A stretch of DNA of 48,046 nt, taken from contig JABVXV010000087.1 of NCBI GenBank assembly GCA_013365325.1, forward strand, positions 160,155-208,200, read 5' to 3'. The position numbers and the translations under genes are program-made. The DNA is from Dipetalonema caudispina. Lineage: Eukaryota; Nematoda; Chromadorea; Rhabditida; Onchocercidae. The notes beneath the pieces were generated by a model. The model was not told where the DNA came from. It ran no database searches and was given only the letters and a program-made list of their open reading frames with translations. This document shows positions 20,001 through 34,106 of the stretch, in pieces (position 1 is the stretch's first letter; the number at the start of each line of letters is the position of its first letter).

Positions 20001-23000
20001 GAACAACCCATAGAGGTAAAGACCAAGATTCAACCTGAAATTTCAGAAGAAACAAATGTTGAAATTATGAAATAATAATACATACATACATAGTCAAAGT
20101 GAATGGAAGAAAAGAGTAGAAAAGTAATAGTCTATAAATTAAAGCAAAATTTACTAATTAGGATAAAAAATTAAGGTAATTTTTTACTGTCAATAAAAAG
20201 AATGAGTGATAGAAGGAATTTTCTCATTTCATTCAGTCATTTAAAAAAAAATTGGAGTTATAGGAATAATTTGAAATCAATGAAATATTGTTAAAAATGA
20301 TTAATTGTTATCCAGAATAATTAAATATTTCCAACAACAATATTCATCGCTGTTTAATAAAGTAACTTTAAGAGTTATGTCTTGCTTCTAAGACACAATG
20401 GTTTTTTTTTTTTTTAAATCTTTCAAAAATTTACTGAAAACAAATTCTGAATTTCCGATTTCTATGATCGACTGTTCTTAGATTGATTGACTGATTTAGT
20501 ACAAGTCTTAATAAAAAAGCAAATGGATATATCTAAAATCAGTTGTAACTTTTGATAAATTAAATATTACACATCTAAAGATAGATAGCAGAAAGATTAC
20601 ATCAATAGGAAAGGTTAAACTAATAATGGTTACCTAAGAATTGTCTAAAAAATCTTTTTCAATTTAAATGTTTTGCTTAGATAAAAAGCCCAGGATAAGC
20701 ATTATACTTGATAGGCTTGGCTGATTATCTTTTCCAAGAATACTTCTTGATAATTAAAAGAAATTAGATGAATAATTTTCACCCTTTTAAGAAAAAAACA
20801 AAGATGATATTCTAACCAAGCAAACGAATTCAGAAGTTTTGAAATGAAATTGGAAAAAAAGAATGTTTAAGATAATTGGATTGCTAATTGTGTGCTCTAA
20901 CTACTGGCAGAACGGTTTGTGCATTAGTTATATGCAAATAAGGATGAGAAAAAAAAAAGAGCTAAATTTTTTCATCACTATTTTATAAAATTAATCAAAT
21001 AATTAGCATAAATTTAACTTTAAGTCTAAGAACTTACAATTTCAACTTAAGCTCTTTTTCACTGATCTTTACGTACACTTATTTCCCATTTTATTCAACA
21101 AATACTAAAAATCAACTCAATGCATTTGCTAGTGAAGTTTTAACCTTATTGATAATAAGGTCAACAAATTAATCTTTATGATTTAGTTAATTAATTATTT
21201 CTTGCTATTCAAAATTTTTAGCACACTTACCGGACGGCATTTTTTTTCAGGATTTGGACGTTCCTGTCCAGGTGGACAAACGCATAAGTGATTCTCGGAG
21301 CAAATTTCACCAAGCTCTTCCTGACAAGTCGTATCACCGCATGGAAAGCCCTTTTTCCTGAATCGAAGTAAGATTACTTATGCTGCACTTTTTACTTTTT
21401 CCATTTCAGTCCGCGATACGGTACAATTTCATGACCATATTAGTATCATAAAATTGCCAACAATGTTAAAATTTTGATTTGACGAGAAATCCGAAGTGAA
21501 AATTGCAAAAAAAAAAAAAAAAAATCTTTCAATTTTACAGAAAAATTAAGTAATATTGGCAGAACCTACCGGCAAATAGTACCGGGTTGTGATGGATTTT
21601 GATCGATATAAGGTGGGATACATTCACAACGGTATCCTTCCTCCGTATCAGTACATTTCGCATTTTTATCACAATTGTTCAAATTTGGTGATTCACATTC
21701 ATTCAGTACTGCAAATGATTTGCAACTGATAACTAATGACAACTACAAGTTATGCAACTATGAAAGACCACTAAGTTAGAGTAATTAATTAGTAATTAAA
21801 AATTGATCCATTTCAACAGAAAGTTTTTTTCTGCAGAAAGGTCTTTCAAATATGCAAACACTATGCACAATTTTACAAATAATCAAACAAATGATCTTAT
21901 GTTCTTTGATCCCTTTTAATGCAATTTATTTGAATAAGAAGAAAAATGGTAAAGACTAACTCAACTTGCAGTCTGTTCCCGGTTTAGCCGGATTTTCATC
22001 ACGATAACCAGTTTTGCAGGCGCATTCATAACCATCTTCGCGATCTGTACAGTCCGCAAAACGACTACAATTGTTCAAATGTGGGTTTGAACATTCGTTC
22101 ACCAACTGCAATTTTCAGCAAACATTTATTTTCCATAACCGAAAGATATTTACTTATATGCTAAATTTGAACTCTTTTCATTTCTTAAGGAATAATTTCC
22201 TTGTTAAATTCTATCATTGTTTAATTAATTCTATTTATGAAAAATATTGGAATGAGGGCAAGTAAGAGTGAAATGGGAAGATGAAGATTAAGCATAGATT
22301 CTGAAGTTCAAATGAGATAACTTGGCCTATAACATCTCGTTAATTATCCAGTTGAATAACTTGCCAACTTACAATGGAACATTTTCGTCCAGGCTTTTGG
22401 CTATCTGTAGAAAGATCCTTTGAATGGGGTGGACAAGTACATGTATATCCCATTTTCAAATCACTACATGTTGCTGTTGGATCACAATCATTCAATGATG
22501 GATCCAGACATTCATTCACCAATTCCTCGCAAACTCTTCCTGAAATATTTCACTTTGAAAATGACCAATTATTAATTAGAAAGTGTCATATTTTGGGGAA
22601 AGATTGTCAAGTGCCAAAATATCTAACATAAATCACACATATCTCAGTAATTATGGTTAGAAGAATTGGTAGAGCGGAAATTTCTACGATGAAGAAATAC
22701 TTCAAAAAGAGCCAAATAAACATTCTGAAATGCAAATGTAAAGATTATAAAAAACAAAAAAAGTAATAGAATCTGAAACTTGTTAAGCGGAATCTAACCA
22801 GGCTTGCTTGAATTCATGTCAATATAACCATTACGACATGAACATGTGTAAAGTTCCGGTTTCGGAACTTCAGTACATACAGCAGCTGGATGACAATCAT
22901 GTTTTGATGGATCGTTACAAATACGTTTCAAGCAAACGCGACCTAAAAATTAAATTTGCATTTTGAAAAATGATTACAAATGACTTCAGCATTGCAACTA

Positions 23001-26000
23001 TGATGCAGTGAAAGCAATTAATGGAATAGAAGATAGACTAAGGTCAGTTCAGCTTTATTTTAAAGTAAATTAGTTTCAAGGAAGCGTAAAAGTCTCTTTA
23101 CTCTTTACATAGTATTATTGATTTTAAAATATCTGGAAGATGAAATACACATCAAAATGTAATTATTGCTAGAATCTTTTATTTTATAAAAATGGAAAAA
23201 GATTTACTGGTTGATGCTAAAACAGGGGAAAATGTAATTCTTGGAGATTTGAAACAAGCCAAGAAATGTTCTTGGCTTTTGATATGTTCAAGAAAAAGGA
23301 TCGAAGTATCAATGATATAAATTTAACAGATAGATTTAACAAAATAATTGGGTACTTGAATTCAATTCTGCGTTTTTGTTCGAAGTACATGTGCTCGAGC
23401 TAAACCGAATAAAAGAAACGGTAGTCCCAATTTTTCTGGTGATAAAAAAGATTCGAAAAGTAACCCGGTTTATTTGGGTCAGGACTTTTGTCAATGTAAC
23501 CAGGTTCACAGATACAGATATATTCATTGGTATCTTTTTCGATACATTTCGCATTCTTATCACAATCATTTTGGCTTGTTGCACAGAGGCGATTTGCTGA
23601 AAGCATGCATATAATCTAGAAAATTTGTCTAAAAATGAATAATTAATTTTGATCTAGAAAATTTGTTTAAAAATAAGTAATTAATTTTAATCTGGAAAAT
23701 TTGTCTAAAAATAAATAATTAATTTTTAAAAACCAATAATTAACATTCTTTACAACATTCATTTGTGATTAAATTTGAAATTGGAAATTTTAACGATACA
23801 AATGAGAAACTAACTGTCAATAATTAAATTGTCAATGCAACAATAAATAGGTGATTAAATCAGCAATTAAATCTAAGCAAATTTATTATGTAATAAAAAA
23901 AAAAGTTAAATTTTTTTTTTTTTCATTTAAAAGTTCATTCTTTTTTCAGTTAAAAGTTCATCTTCCTTTAAGATGGATTCATAAGTGTAACAATGTATCA
24001 TGATACCTTCTTCACAGATTCTTCCTGGATTTCGAAGTTCATCATGATCAATGAAACCATCCTTGCATTGACATTTGTAACTGTCCATCGTATCAATACA
24101 AATGGCATTTTTACTGCATGTATTTAATGATTTATTGGCACATTCGTCTATTAGCGGTTTGCAATGTGTTCCACCAAAATGTTGTGGATTTGGACTATAA
24201 TAAGAAAAAAAAAAAAACTGCAAATTTGTCATCGAATTTATTCAATCAACAAATTTCAAATTTACACTCTTCCTTTTTAATCTCAATTTAACAAAGAAAG
24301 TTGAAAGTTGAAGAAGATCATGAAATAAAAGGTATTTTAGCGGAAAAAAAAAGAAGCACATATTGCCTTAAGCTTGGATATTAGTGCCACAACTATCATT
24401 TTAGTCTTGACTTCTGAATTTTATAATCAATTTAATGGTACTCTGAATATTTCAGATATCCATTAGATAATCAATTTATTGTTGTAATTTAACCTTTGCT
24501 ACAATGGATATATTCAGAAATCATTGAATATTATCAAACATAAGGACGATTTATGAAATAAATGTTATTGTGAATTTATTTGAAAAACATACCTGAAGTC
24601 TACGTAATTCTCTCTACATCGACATAAAAATCCTTTTGGCAAATTAATGCAATCTGCATGTGCTGAACAATTATGAGTACCTTGAATACATTCATCGGTT
24701 TCTGCAATTTATAAAATGCTCATATTATTCTGACAATTTTCGTCATTCATTTGCATCATTTAAATTAATTTAGCTATGAGAATTTTAGAAATTTTTTCGA
24801 AGAAAGAAAAGTAACTTTTTAGTATTTCATCATATTTACAATTGTGAAAGCAATTCAAAAGTCTATATCCCAGGTATAATATCTTAGCCTATTTTAAGTG
24901 GTACCATAACATCTACAGTATGATAGCCTGAAATTTTGGGAATTTCAGTAATTTATTACTCAACGAAGAAATCAAACACATACGTTGTCGACAAATTCTG
25001 CCAGGTTTTTGTGATTGATTCGGACTTTCATCGATGAAGCCTTTTTTACATGTACAAATATATCCATCATCCGTATCGATACAATTTGCATTCTTATCAC
25101 AGTCATGCGTTCCGGCAGCGCATTCATCCACCACTGTAACAATATACTACATAATCTTTCACGTTTCTAACATCTATTTTACAAATGCCAATTATCTAAT
25201 TAATCTAATTAATTAAAGATTATCTCAATTCCCATATGCCTAACATTCATGAAATATTATGCTACGATACTTCTTGAATTGCATTTTCGATGATATCATT
25301 CAATTTAAGTTCAACCCCAACTTACAGCAAATTTGAGTGACGGGATGCCGGTTTTGATTAGTGGCACATTGACAAGTGAACTTTCCATGATCATCCGGCA
25401 GGCATTCTTCATGCCTTCGATGATCACAGGCATCCGGCAAATATGGCTCACATGTTCCGCTTGCTTGGCATTTACCAGTTGAATTAGTCACATAACCAGG
25501 CCTAAAATGCTTTACTTATTGTTTATGCAGTTTTTTTATTTTTAAGAAAAAAAATTATAATTGCAAATTGGAATCAATAAATTGGTGAAGTACAAATGAA
25601 GTCGAAGTTAAAATTCTGTATTGGTGTTGAAAACTTTAAGTGTGAAAAGTTAAACGTACGTGTTCATGCCTATCGTGATAAATTCGTAACAAATTCCTTT
25701 CCATCTCAATGCACTTTATTTCATAAACCTTTGGAAGTTTTGTAAAAACTTTAATTTCTTGCCTTCGTCACATCTTTACTGCTCTTTCCCATTACCTATC
25801 CTTATTACTACTTATTTTTATTACCTATCCTATGCTTTCAACTAATTATCCACTAAATTTTTTCATTCACTGCCCACTAATTTCATCGAATTTTTGTTAA
25901 AACTTTTGCTAAATTCTAATCCAATAAAAGAACATACAAACACTGGCAGATTCGTCTTCCGGATGAAGATGTGACACAGTGTTCATTTTCCTTACACGGT

Positions 26001-29000
26001 TTCCCCTGTCCGCATTCATCTGTAACCGGTATTATCCCGGGCATCGATGGTTTTTGTTTAGTTGCTAAAATTGATGGTATAAAACTTCTTTTAAAGTTCA
26101 AATATTGAAGTACAATAAGTGTTGAAAAATTTCCACTTAGTATACATCTTTAAGCTATGAGAAAATTGCGACTTCAAGAAAATTATATCAAAAATTTTAG
26201 AAAGGAAAAAATCAAAGAAATTATCTGAAGAACTTACTGCAAGCACCAGATTTTTGATCTCGTACACTATCAGGTGGACATGTACATCTATGATTCCCAT
26301 GTGGTGTCATCTGGCATATTTCAGGACTTGGACATGAGGAAACAAGTTGTGGATTACATAAAGCACCACCACAAACCTGAAAAAGAAGCGGCATTTTATT
26401 AGAATTTAGGATATCTATGATATCTATTTGATGATAGATTACTTATTGTTCGAAAGGTTTCAGAATTTAAGATTTTTGTATTTGCTACTATGTTCCAAGA
26501 TACATTACGTCTTCAAAATAAATATTCATGATGAAGCAAGAATCTCACGTAAGTTTTGAACACGCCGTCAGATATTGATTTGAATCATATGATATTCAAT
26601 GTACCCTGTCCAAAATGAGACGATAAATTGGGAAAAATGTAATGCAAAATATTTACTTGAAGAAATCTATACCTATACTTAAATATTTATACCTATACCT
26701 ATCATATAACTATACCCGTGTAATTGGATGTTGTTCAAATTGCATCGGACAGGTGCAACAAGGTTTTCCACTTTTCAATGCACATATCTGATTCAGCGAC
26801 CGATCACATCCTGCATGAGTTTGTAGAACGCAATTTTCTGAAATTTAAATTCTTTACGAAAAAAAAATTTTTTTTAAGCTCTCATAAAAATACTAAAGAA
26901 ATTTCATTGATTCTAATAAAATAAATGATACTACAATTTTAGATAGAAAATAAATGAATTAAACAAAGAAGAATTTGGTATTTATAATGTTAAAATATAA
27001 TAAAACTAATATCAACTATACAGTGGGAAAAAATTCAAAAACAAACATTAAAGGCATTAAAATAAAATAATTTTCCATTGCATTATTCAACAATTTTTTT
27101 CATCAACCATATTAGCAAATATTTAAATAATAAAAAAAAAAAATGTGTTCAACTAAATAGGCAACAAACATAATCAACCAATGCGCTATAGGAAAAAATG
27201 AATTAAATAAAAATAAGCTTCGTCTAAATTAGTCAACAATGTTAGCATCATTTATACATATAGCTCCGTAGTTTTCGATCAACCTTTATTATTGTTTCTA
27301 TCATTCGATTAGATCTGATCTGATTGCTAATCAAATCGCTTGTCAGAACAAGTGTTAGGAACCGTTGACAATCCAGTTCCATCCCATTGCTAACATTGAG
27401 AAAATGGACAGAGGTGAAAAAAGTTAGAGAAACTTTAATGTTTCAAATTTGAAAAAAAAAAAAAGATGAAATGAAATGGTTAGTATTAAAGATTTGTATT
27501 TCACACGTCGATTTTTAGTCAATTAAAACAAATCGGATATGAATAAAATTATAGAAGAAACAAAGAAACAAATTCAATCTTGCTAATTTCACTTTATAAT
27601 ACTAATACAATAATTTATTCAAATAGTTCATACTGTTTTCAAAAAAAGAAATTTCAGCAAGATATTATTTCTTAACTTCTGAGGCTCCATAACTTACCTT
27701 CTTTTTGGAAGTTATTTAATTATATATTTTTAAATTTCATCCAAAATAACAGAGGAATTTATTTATGAGCCTCAAAAGTTTCGAAGGTATAAAATATCCC
27801 ACTCCCTACCTTCTGCGCCTGTAACGAATGCGACATATAAGAATGATATCAATAGCGAAGCAGATCTTGTCCGATGATGTATTTTTATTAATAGTACAAA
27901 CAATATTAATGAAATATCTGCAATGCTTTTCATCATATTTATCTCTCTTCATACTTTTAATTTTACCTGTAATATTTAAGATATGCTGCTAGGCTTATCT
28001 GCAACGTAGAATATCTTTTAAATCTTAGGAAGACATCAGTGATTCATTCTTTTCAAAATTTTGAAGTAAAAAATTAAAATAAGCAAAAAATTAACCATGA
28101 AATACTGGTACAGGTGATGAGGCTGGACAAGTTACTTTCTGAATTGCACTTCGCAAACGAGCATTTAAATCTTCAAATGCATTTACGTGAAATGTTCGCT
28201 TCTTTGATCCTGAAAAAAAAAACATAAAAAAGATCATCTGGAAATCAATTGAACGATTCTGGAATTTTGGGAGAGAATATGTATAAAACAGATTTAATAG
28301 CACCTCAAATATATCATTTGAAATGTTGTTAAGATAGTTATCACAATTAAATCAGGTGTAGGATTTTAATAAAAAATGATAGTAACAAAGTACCAGAAAT
28401 TATTTCTAATTCAGATTCCAGAGCATGATTCGTAACACCAACTGCAAAAAACTGTAATTGTTTCATTTTCGCATTCAGCAACGGTATCGTAACATCATCT
28501 TGTGATCGTCCATCTGTAATAACAATAACAATCCGTGGTACTCCACTACCAAGTGGTCGAGCACCACGACGTTCACTGAATGCTTCATCAGTAATATGTT
28601 GTATTGCTGCACCTGTTCTTGTTAAACCTGTCAGATATCTGAAAATAAAGATACGATAAAATTGACTATAAACAAAATGATTTATGTTAGACATTGTGAC
28701 CTTCCTCAATTATCAATTTATATGATAATCACTCAAATGAGAATAATTACACAACAAAAGCTAATTTTATTTAAAAAATGCTTATGATAAAAAGTTTTCT
28801 CAAAAACTATAAATTAACTTACTCGATGCTATCAATAGCTTGTTTCAATTGCTGTACCGAAGAATATTGATTTAAATCAATTTCATGTCTAATAACATCC
28901 GAGTATTGTATCACAGCAACATGTGTTTGTTGTGGAGAAACATCAAATAATTCGATGAAATCTTTTACAAAACGGAGCACCTATAATGATGAAATTAATT

Positions 29001-32000
29001 TAAGATTCTTAAGGTATATGAAAATCGTCACGTGTAGAAATCTTTTTCATCGATAGTTCCTCTATCTTTTTTAGCAATTAATCGTAAAACACACAGATAA
29101 TTTTGTTAAAATGGTTTAAAATTTAAGTAAACTTTGGAACCTCTTTATGGAAAACATCCGAACCAATAGAACCACTCCCATCGATTAGGAAAACAAGATC
29201 TGTTGCTTGAGCTGGGCTTAAAATTATGAATATTATTTGAATCACACAAACTGATATTAATTATCATAAAATAAATTCCCAGAAAGTTGATAGCTGAATA
29301 AAACAAGTTTATAATACTCGAAAAAATGAGCATCATTCATTTCAGAATTCAAAATCAGAATTGAAATCACAAATACATTTAGTACTTACTATGTTTCTTA
29401 TCTTAAGTAAAGTTCTATTACTATTTTTACTCATGAAATTATCGATTGTACTTCTCAAGAGAAAATATCCTGTAGCTAATTAATATTGGGAGAGGAATTA
29501 TGAATTTCCAATATTGCACTTCCATTTCTATTCCTCCATCAAATGTGAGTAAACGACGTATATTTACGCATAGCATACGCATTACTTCCAAATTATAAGA
29601 AAGAATTAATTATTAAGTACATAATATTTTTGCAATATTTCTTGACGTTGTGAAATATAAAATAATTTTTCGATAGCTCAGTTGATAATGAACACGTAAG
29701 TTGGACTCGTAAAATGACGTAACAGTTGTATAAATTCTAGCTTAAAACATTTTTACCATTGAGTTTGTAGTGTACATACGCGTCCAGGTGGAAGCTTAGC
29801 ATTACTGGAAACGTCAAAATATCCGGTAGCACAAATGCAAGTATAACCATCCGGTAGTGTTACACAGTCCGCATTTTCATCGCACGAATTGGCTAATCGG
29901 TTAGCACATTGATTTGTGGCTACAAATATTTTCAGTTTCAATCAAATCAATCGAAAAGTATGGTGGATGTGAGTGATTTGAAACATTTACTTAATTCAAC
30001 GGACGTGATTTAGAATATTCATTTAACTCAACATAGAATTCAATTTTTTTTATGCATAACAAACATCGAGCACAACGTCGTCCAGGTTTTAAGTCGTAAC
30101 GTGACGAAACATCTGTATATCCAGTTTTACAATGGCATAAGTATGATTCTAACGTATCGACGCACGTAGCGTACGGTGAACAATCATGTTTATCCGTGCC
30201 ACACTCATTAATTACTGTAATATAGTATGAATTACATAAAAGTATTTATTTCTTCATTGTTATCTAATTATTAATGAGTTTTAATTTGCTCACTTATTCA
30301 ATATTTTTCATTTATATCAAAAAAAAAAAAGAAGACCACGAAATTTTTAGTTTCTTGTAACTTAATTTTTGCTCACATATTATTTACCAACATTTATGCG
30401 AATTAATTAATAAAGTTTACATGGAGTGCATTTTCTTCCTGGTAATCGTAAAGGATCAGGTGATGTATCCAAGAATCCTGGTGGACATTGACATTCGTAT
30501 CCATCATATGTGTTCGAACATATTGCAGCCAAGTCACAGTCATGATGTTTTTTGCAACGATTGAATGCTTCAAAGAAGAAAACAAAAGTATTAATTAGCA
30601 TAATTGTAGAAAATAAAAGAAAAATTCGCAAAAATTACTCGCAAATATGTGAAAACTATTTTGTATGAAATTTGGCAAAAATTAGATGAAATGATTTGTT
30701 TTAATTTCCCAATGAAATTACTAAAAATTACATAAAGTTCGAAGTATTAAGGATGAAGGAGGAACCGAATTGACAATCTGTTAGAAATATGATTGAAATT
30801 TTAAAAGATTTTTAGGATTCTGTAAAATTCCGATATCTTTTGATTTCTTTAACATACTGAAAAGACATTAGAGCTTACATATGCATTGTCCATTAGGAGT
30901 TAAAATGCCTGATGATGGACATTGACAGAAATGCATGCCTTGACCATTGTTGGAACATACTTGATTCATCGAACAAGTTGGTTTCAAAATTGGATGACAT
31001 TGAAATTGCTGAAATATAATTGAAATATCGGAAAGGATGGAATTAATGTTAAATCGTTTTGAAATTTTTGCTGATAATATTTTATCTAAAGATTGATCTC
31101 TGATTAGAATGATAAAATAATTAAAGTTCGCAGATTTTTCATTAATTTTCTATCACTATCAGCCAAGTTGTTTCGCCAAAAAAACATTTAAATTATAATT
31201 AGCAAGAAAAAAAAAACCGCTTTTTGTGATTTGGATTCATTGATGTATTGGGGACCTTTTGGCGCAACACATTGACGGCCTGGATAATGGGTAGTATTTG
31301 GACTTGCATCCACAAATCCTTCCTTGCATTTGCATATATACCTGAAATAGCATTCAACATAGTGCAAACCATTTTCATGTTATATTTTTAAATAATAATG
31401 ATTAAATCCTCCTCTGAAGTCCTTAATTATTAATTAAGAAATAGATTAACACATTCTATAGGTCAAAAAATAGTACAATTAATACTTTGACTTATAAGTC
31501 AGATAATTTGCAAGAACGACATCGCTAGTTACGAATAATATAATCGTTACAGGAAACCAAATTTGATCATCTTAAAATTCTAAAAGTCCTCAAGTAAGCT
31601 GTGCTTAATTAATTCACTAGTTGAACATAGTAGATGTTTGAAATCTTTATTGCAAAGATCCGAAATGCTGAATCTTCATCAGCAGTATTCTGCCTTTATG
31701 TATTTGTAAGTATCTAATCATTACTTTCATCTAAATTACGGAATTCGTTTTTTTGACATTATTAGAGAAGATTATTAAAATAAAGACTATTTTCATGTTA
31801 TGCTTTTTGTTTATTACTTATGTCGTACAGATTAACCAACATTGATTGATAATGAGAACAGTTTTTTTACTTTGTAATAGAGATGGCTGAGGAATTCGTT
31901 TAATTATTTTCTTCCAGGAAAATATTTTAAAATGCTTATGTTTTACCTTTAGAGTTCATTTTATCAGATAATAAAGTTCATGATTAGTAATAATGTTGAA

Positions 32001-34057
32001 GAGCAGAAATAAGGTAGAGAGAAGAGAGACTTTTTCAATCTTAGTGATAAATGACTTTTTTAACAATTCAAAATTGTACATGTAAAATATTTATGATATG
32101 GTATATGTTGACAAAAGATACTATAGGAGAGAAAGAGTATGAGAAATGTTTAATTTTTGTTTGAGAATATATCAATTCATTTCATATTTTATTAAAATGT
32201 AATGTGCATCAAATTCTCATGAATTTAATTCAATTTTTAGGAATAAATTCTTGAAATAAGTTCATCTTCTCATCAGATTTAAGTTTATTTTATTTTCCAA
32301 ATAGAAGAAAAACAAAAAAAAAAGAACTGATAATGAAAATTACTCACCCAACCGGTTGATCGATGCATTCAGCATCAGGTGAGCAATCATTTGCACCACT
32401 GCGACATTCATCTATATTTTCTATGCACTAAAAAAAAAATCAAAGGAATTATGTAAAATTATGAAATTAATTAAATAACAGAACGAATAAGTTGGTTGTG
32501 ATAAGATATGACACTGTCAAGATAATAAATTCTAACCTGAAAAAATTTAGGTTAGCTAGTAGTTACTGTTGCGATACTGATCAGTATATCATTACGCAAA
32601 TATATCATAGCCAATGATAATGTCTTACCTTTCGTCCAGGTAATAAAGAATAATGAGCACTGATATCTGTAAATCCTGGATTGCAAATACACGTAAAACT
32701 CTCCGGTGTATCTTGACATTTGGCATTTTCGGAACAATCAATGTTATAATTAGCAGGATCAGTACATTCATTCACTTCTATTTGACATATTCGACCTGGC
32801 TTACTTTGTGGATTCTCCGACACATCAGCAAAACCATTTAAGCATCGACAAGTGTAGCCTTCAATCTAAAATACTTTTTAAAAAAAAGAATCACTTTGTA
32901 ATTCATTTTCGAGGGACTATCATGTTTCAGGATGAATGGAATAATAAATTATTCCGGATCCGGGTTGAAAATAAAAAGCATAGAGGAGGAAATCCGGAAT
33001 ATAGGAATAACTAATAATTGTCTTATATTCGTAACATTTTTAGGAGATAGAACAGTCCTGAAATTCAAGAATTTTGAGTGATCGATTTTTACAAATGAAA
33101 TATATATCACGAAATCTAAATACAATTGTGTGATACCTGCACTAGAAAGTGCTGTTTGATTCTAAAATATAAGTAATGATCCGTTTTGGTTTAGTAAATA
33201 AACTTTCACGCATATTACGCTTCACACCTATTAATTTTTCACGTAGTCAATAGCGTATACAGTCAGTACTTTTACAACAAATAAATGAATAATTATCAAA
33301 AATGATGCAATTATTGAAGAAAGAGAAGTAAAATTTTCAATTATAATTGAAATATAAGGCTTATCAAATAACTTTAAATTATACCTAACTTCTTCGTTTA
33401 CCTCTAATGTGCTATCAAATTGAAAATATTATTTTTCCCAATTTTTTCTCATTTCTTATCTTTTTTTATTTTTCTTATTTATTAAATCATCTGAACGCAT
33501 GATATGAAATTTTAATTACTATCATAAAAGTTTTATTACGCTTTTGATTATGTTTACAAAATGAGAAGTTCTCTTGGACCCATTAATTTTCCCTACGAAT
33601 TTTGAAACAAGGATGTTGCATTTCAAGATTTTCGCCTTCTATCTTATCATCAGTAATTGTTCATTAATCCAAACATTATGCAAGCAGATTAATTTCCTTT
33701 TACCGGATAATCAAAATTGGTCCGGTTGTTCAATTTTGAAATTCCTTGTTTGAATCAGATACAACCATTCTCGTCGTTTTTATTAGACGAAATTTATAAT
33801 TTCAAATTAATCTCATCATATTTCATTCATCCATTATATATTATTTTACTAATCATTAAGCCATAACTAAGAAATTATCTTTACATTAGTCTTTTTTTTT
33901 TTTCAATCACCTATCAAATCGTCAATTTAATGTTTATAGTTTTAACAAAAAAAAAAAAAAAAAAGTGTTATTCATTAATTACCATCGTATGAAAACTGGT
34001 CTTGACAAACAAATAACGTTTGTTTGTCAACCGATACATACTTATGTTTGTAATCAG

Positions 34058-34106
<49 letters not shown>

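Noticed and set aside
29665..29725. tRNA-like start TAGCTCAGTTG in a mup-4-like intron
   Set aside because: The D-arm-like string is followed by no T-loop consensus and no matching acceptor stem.
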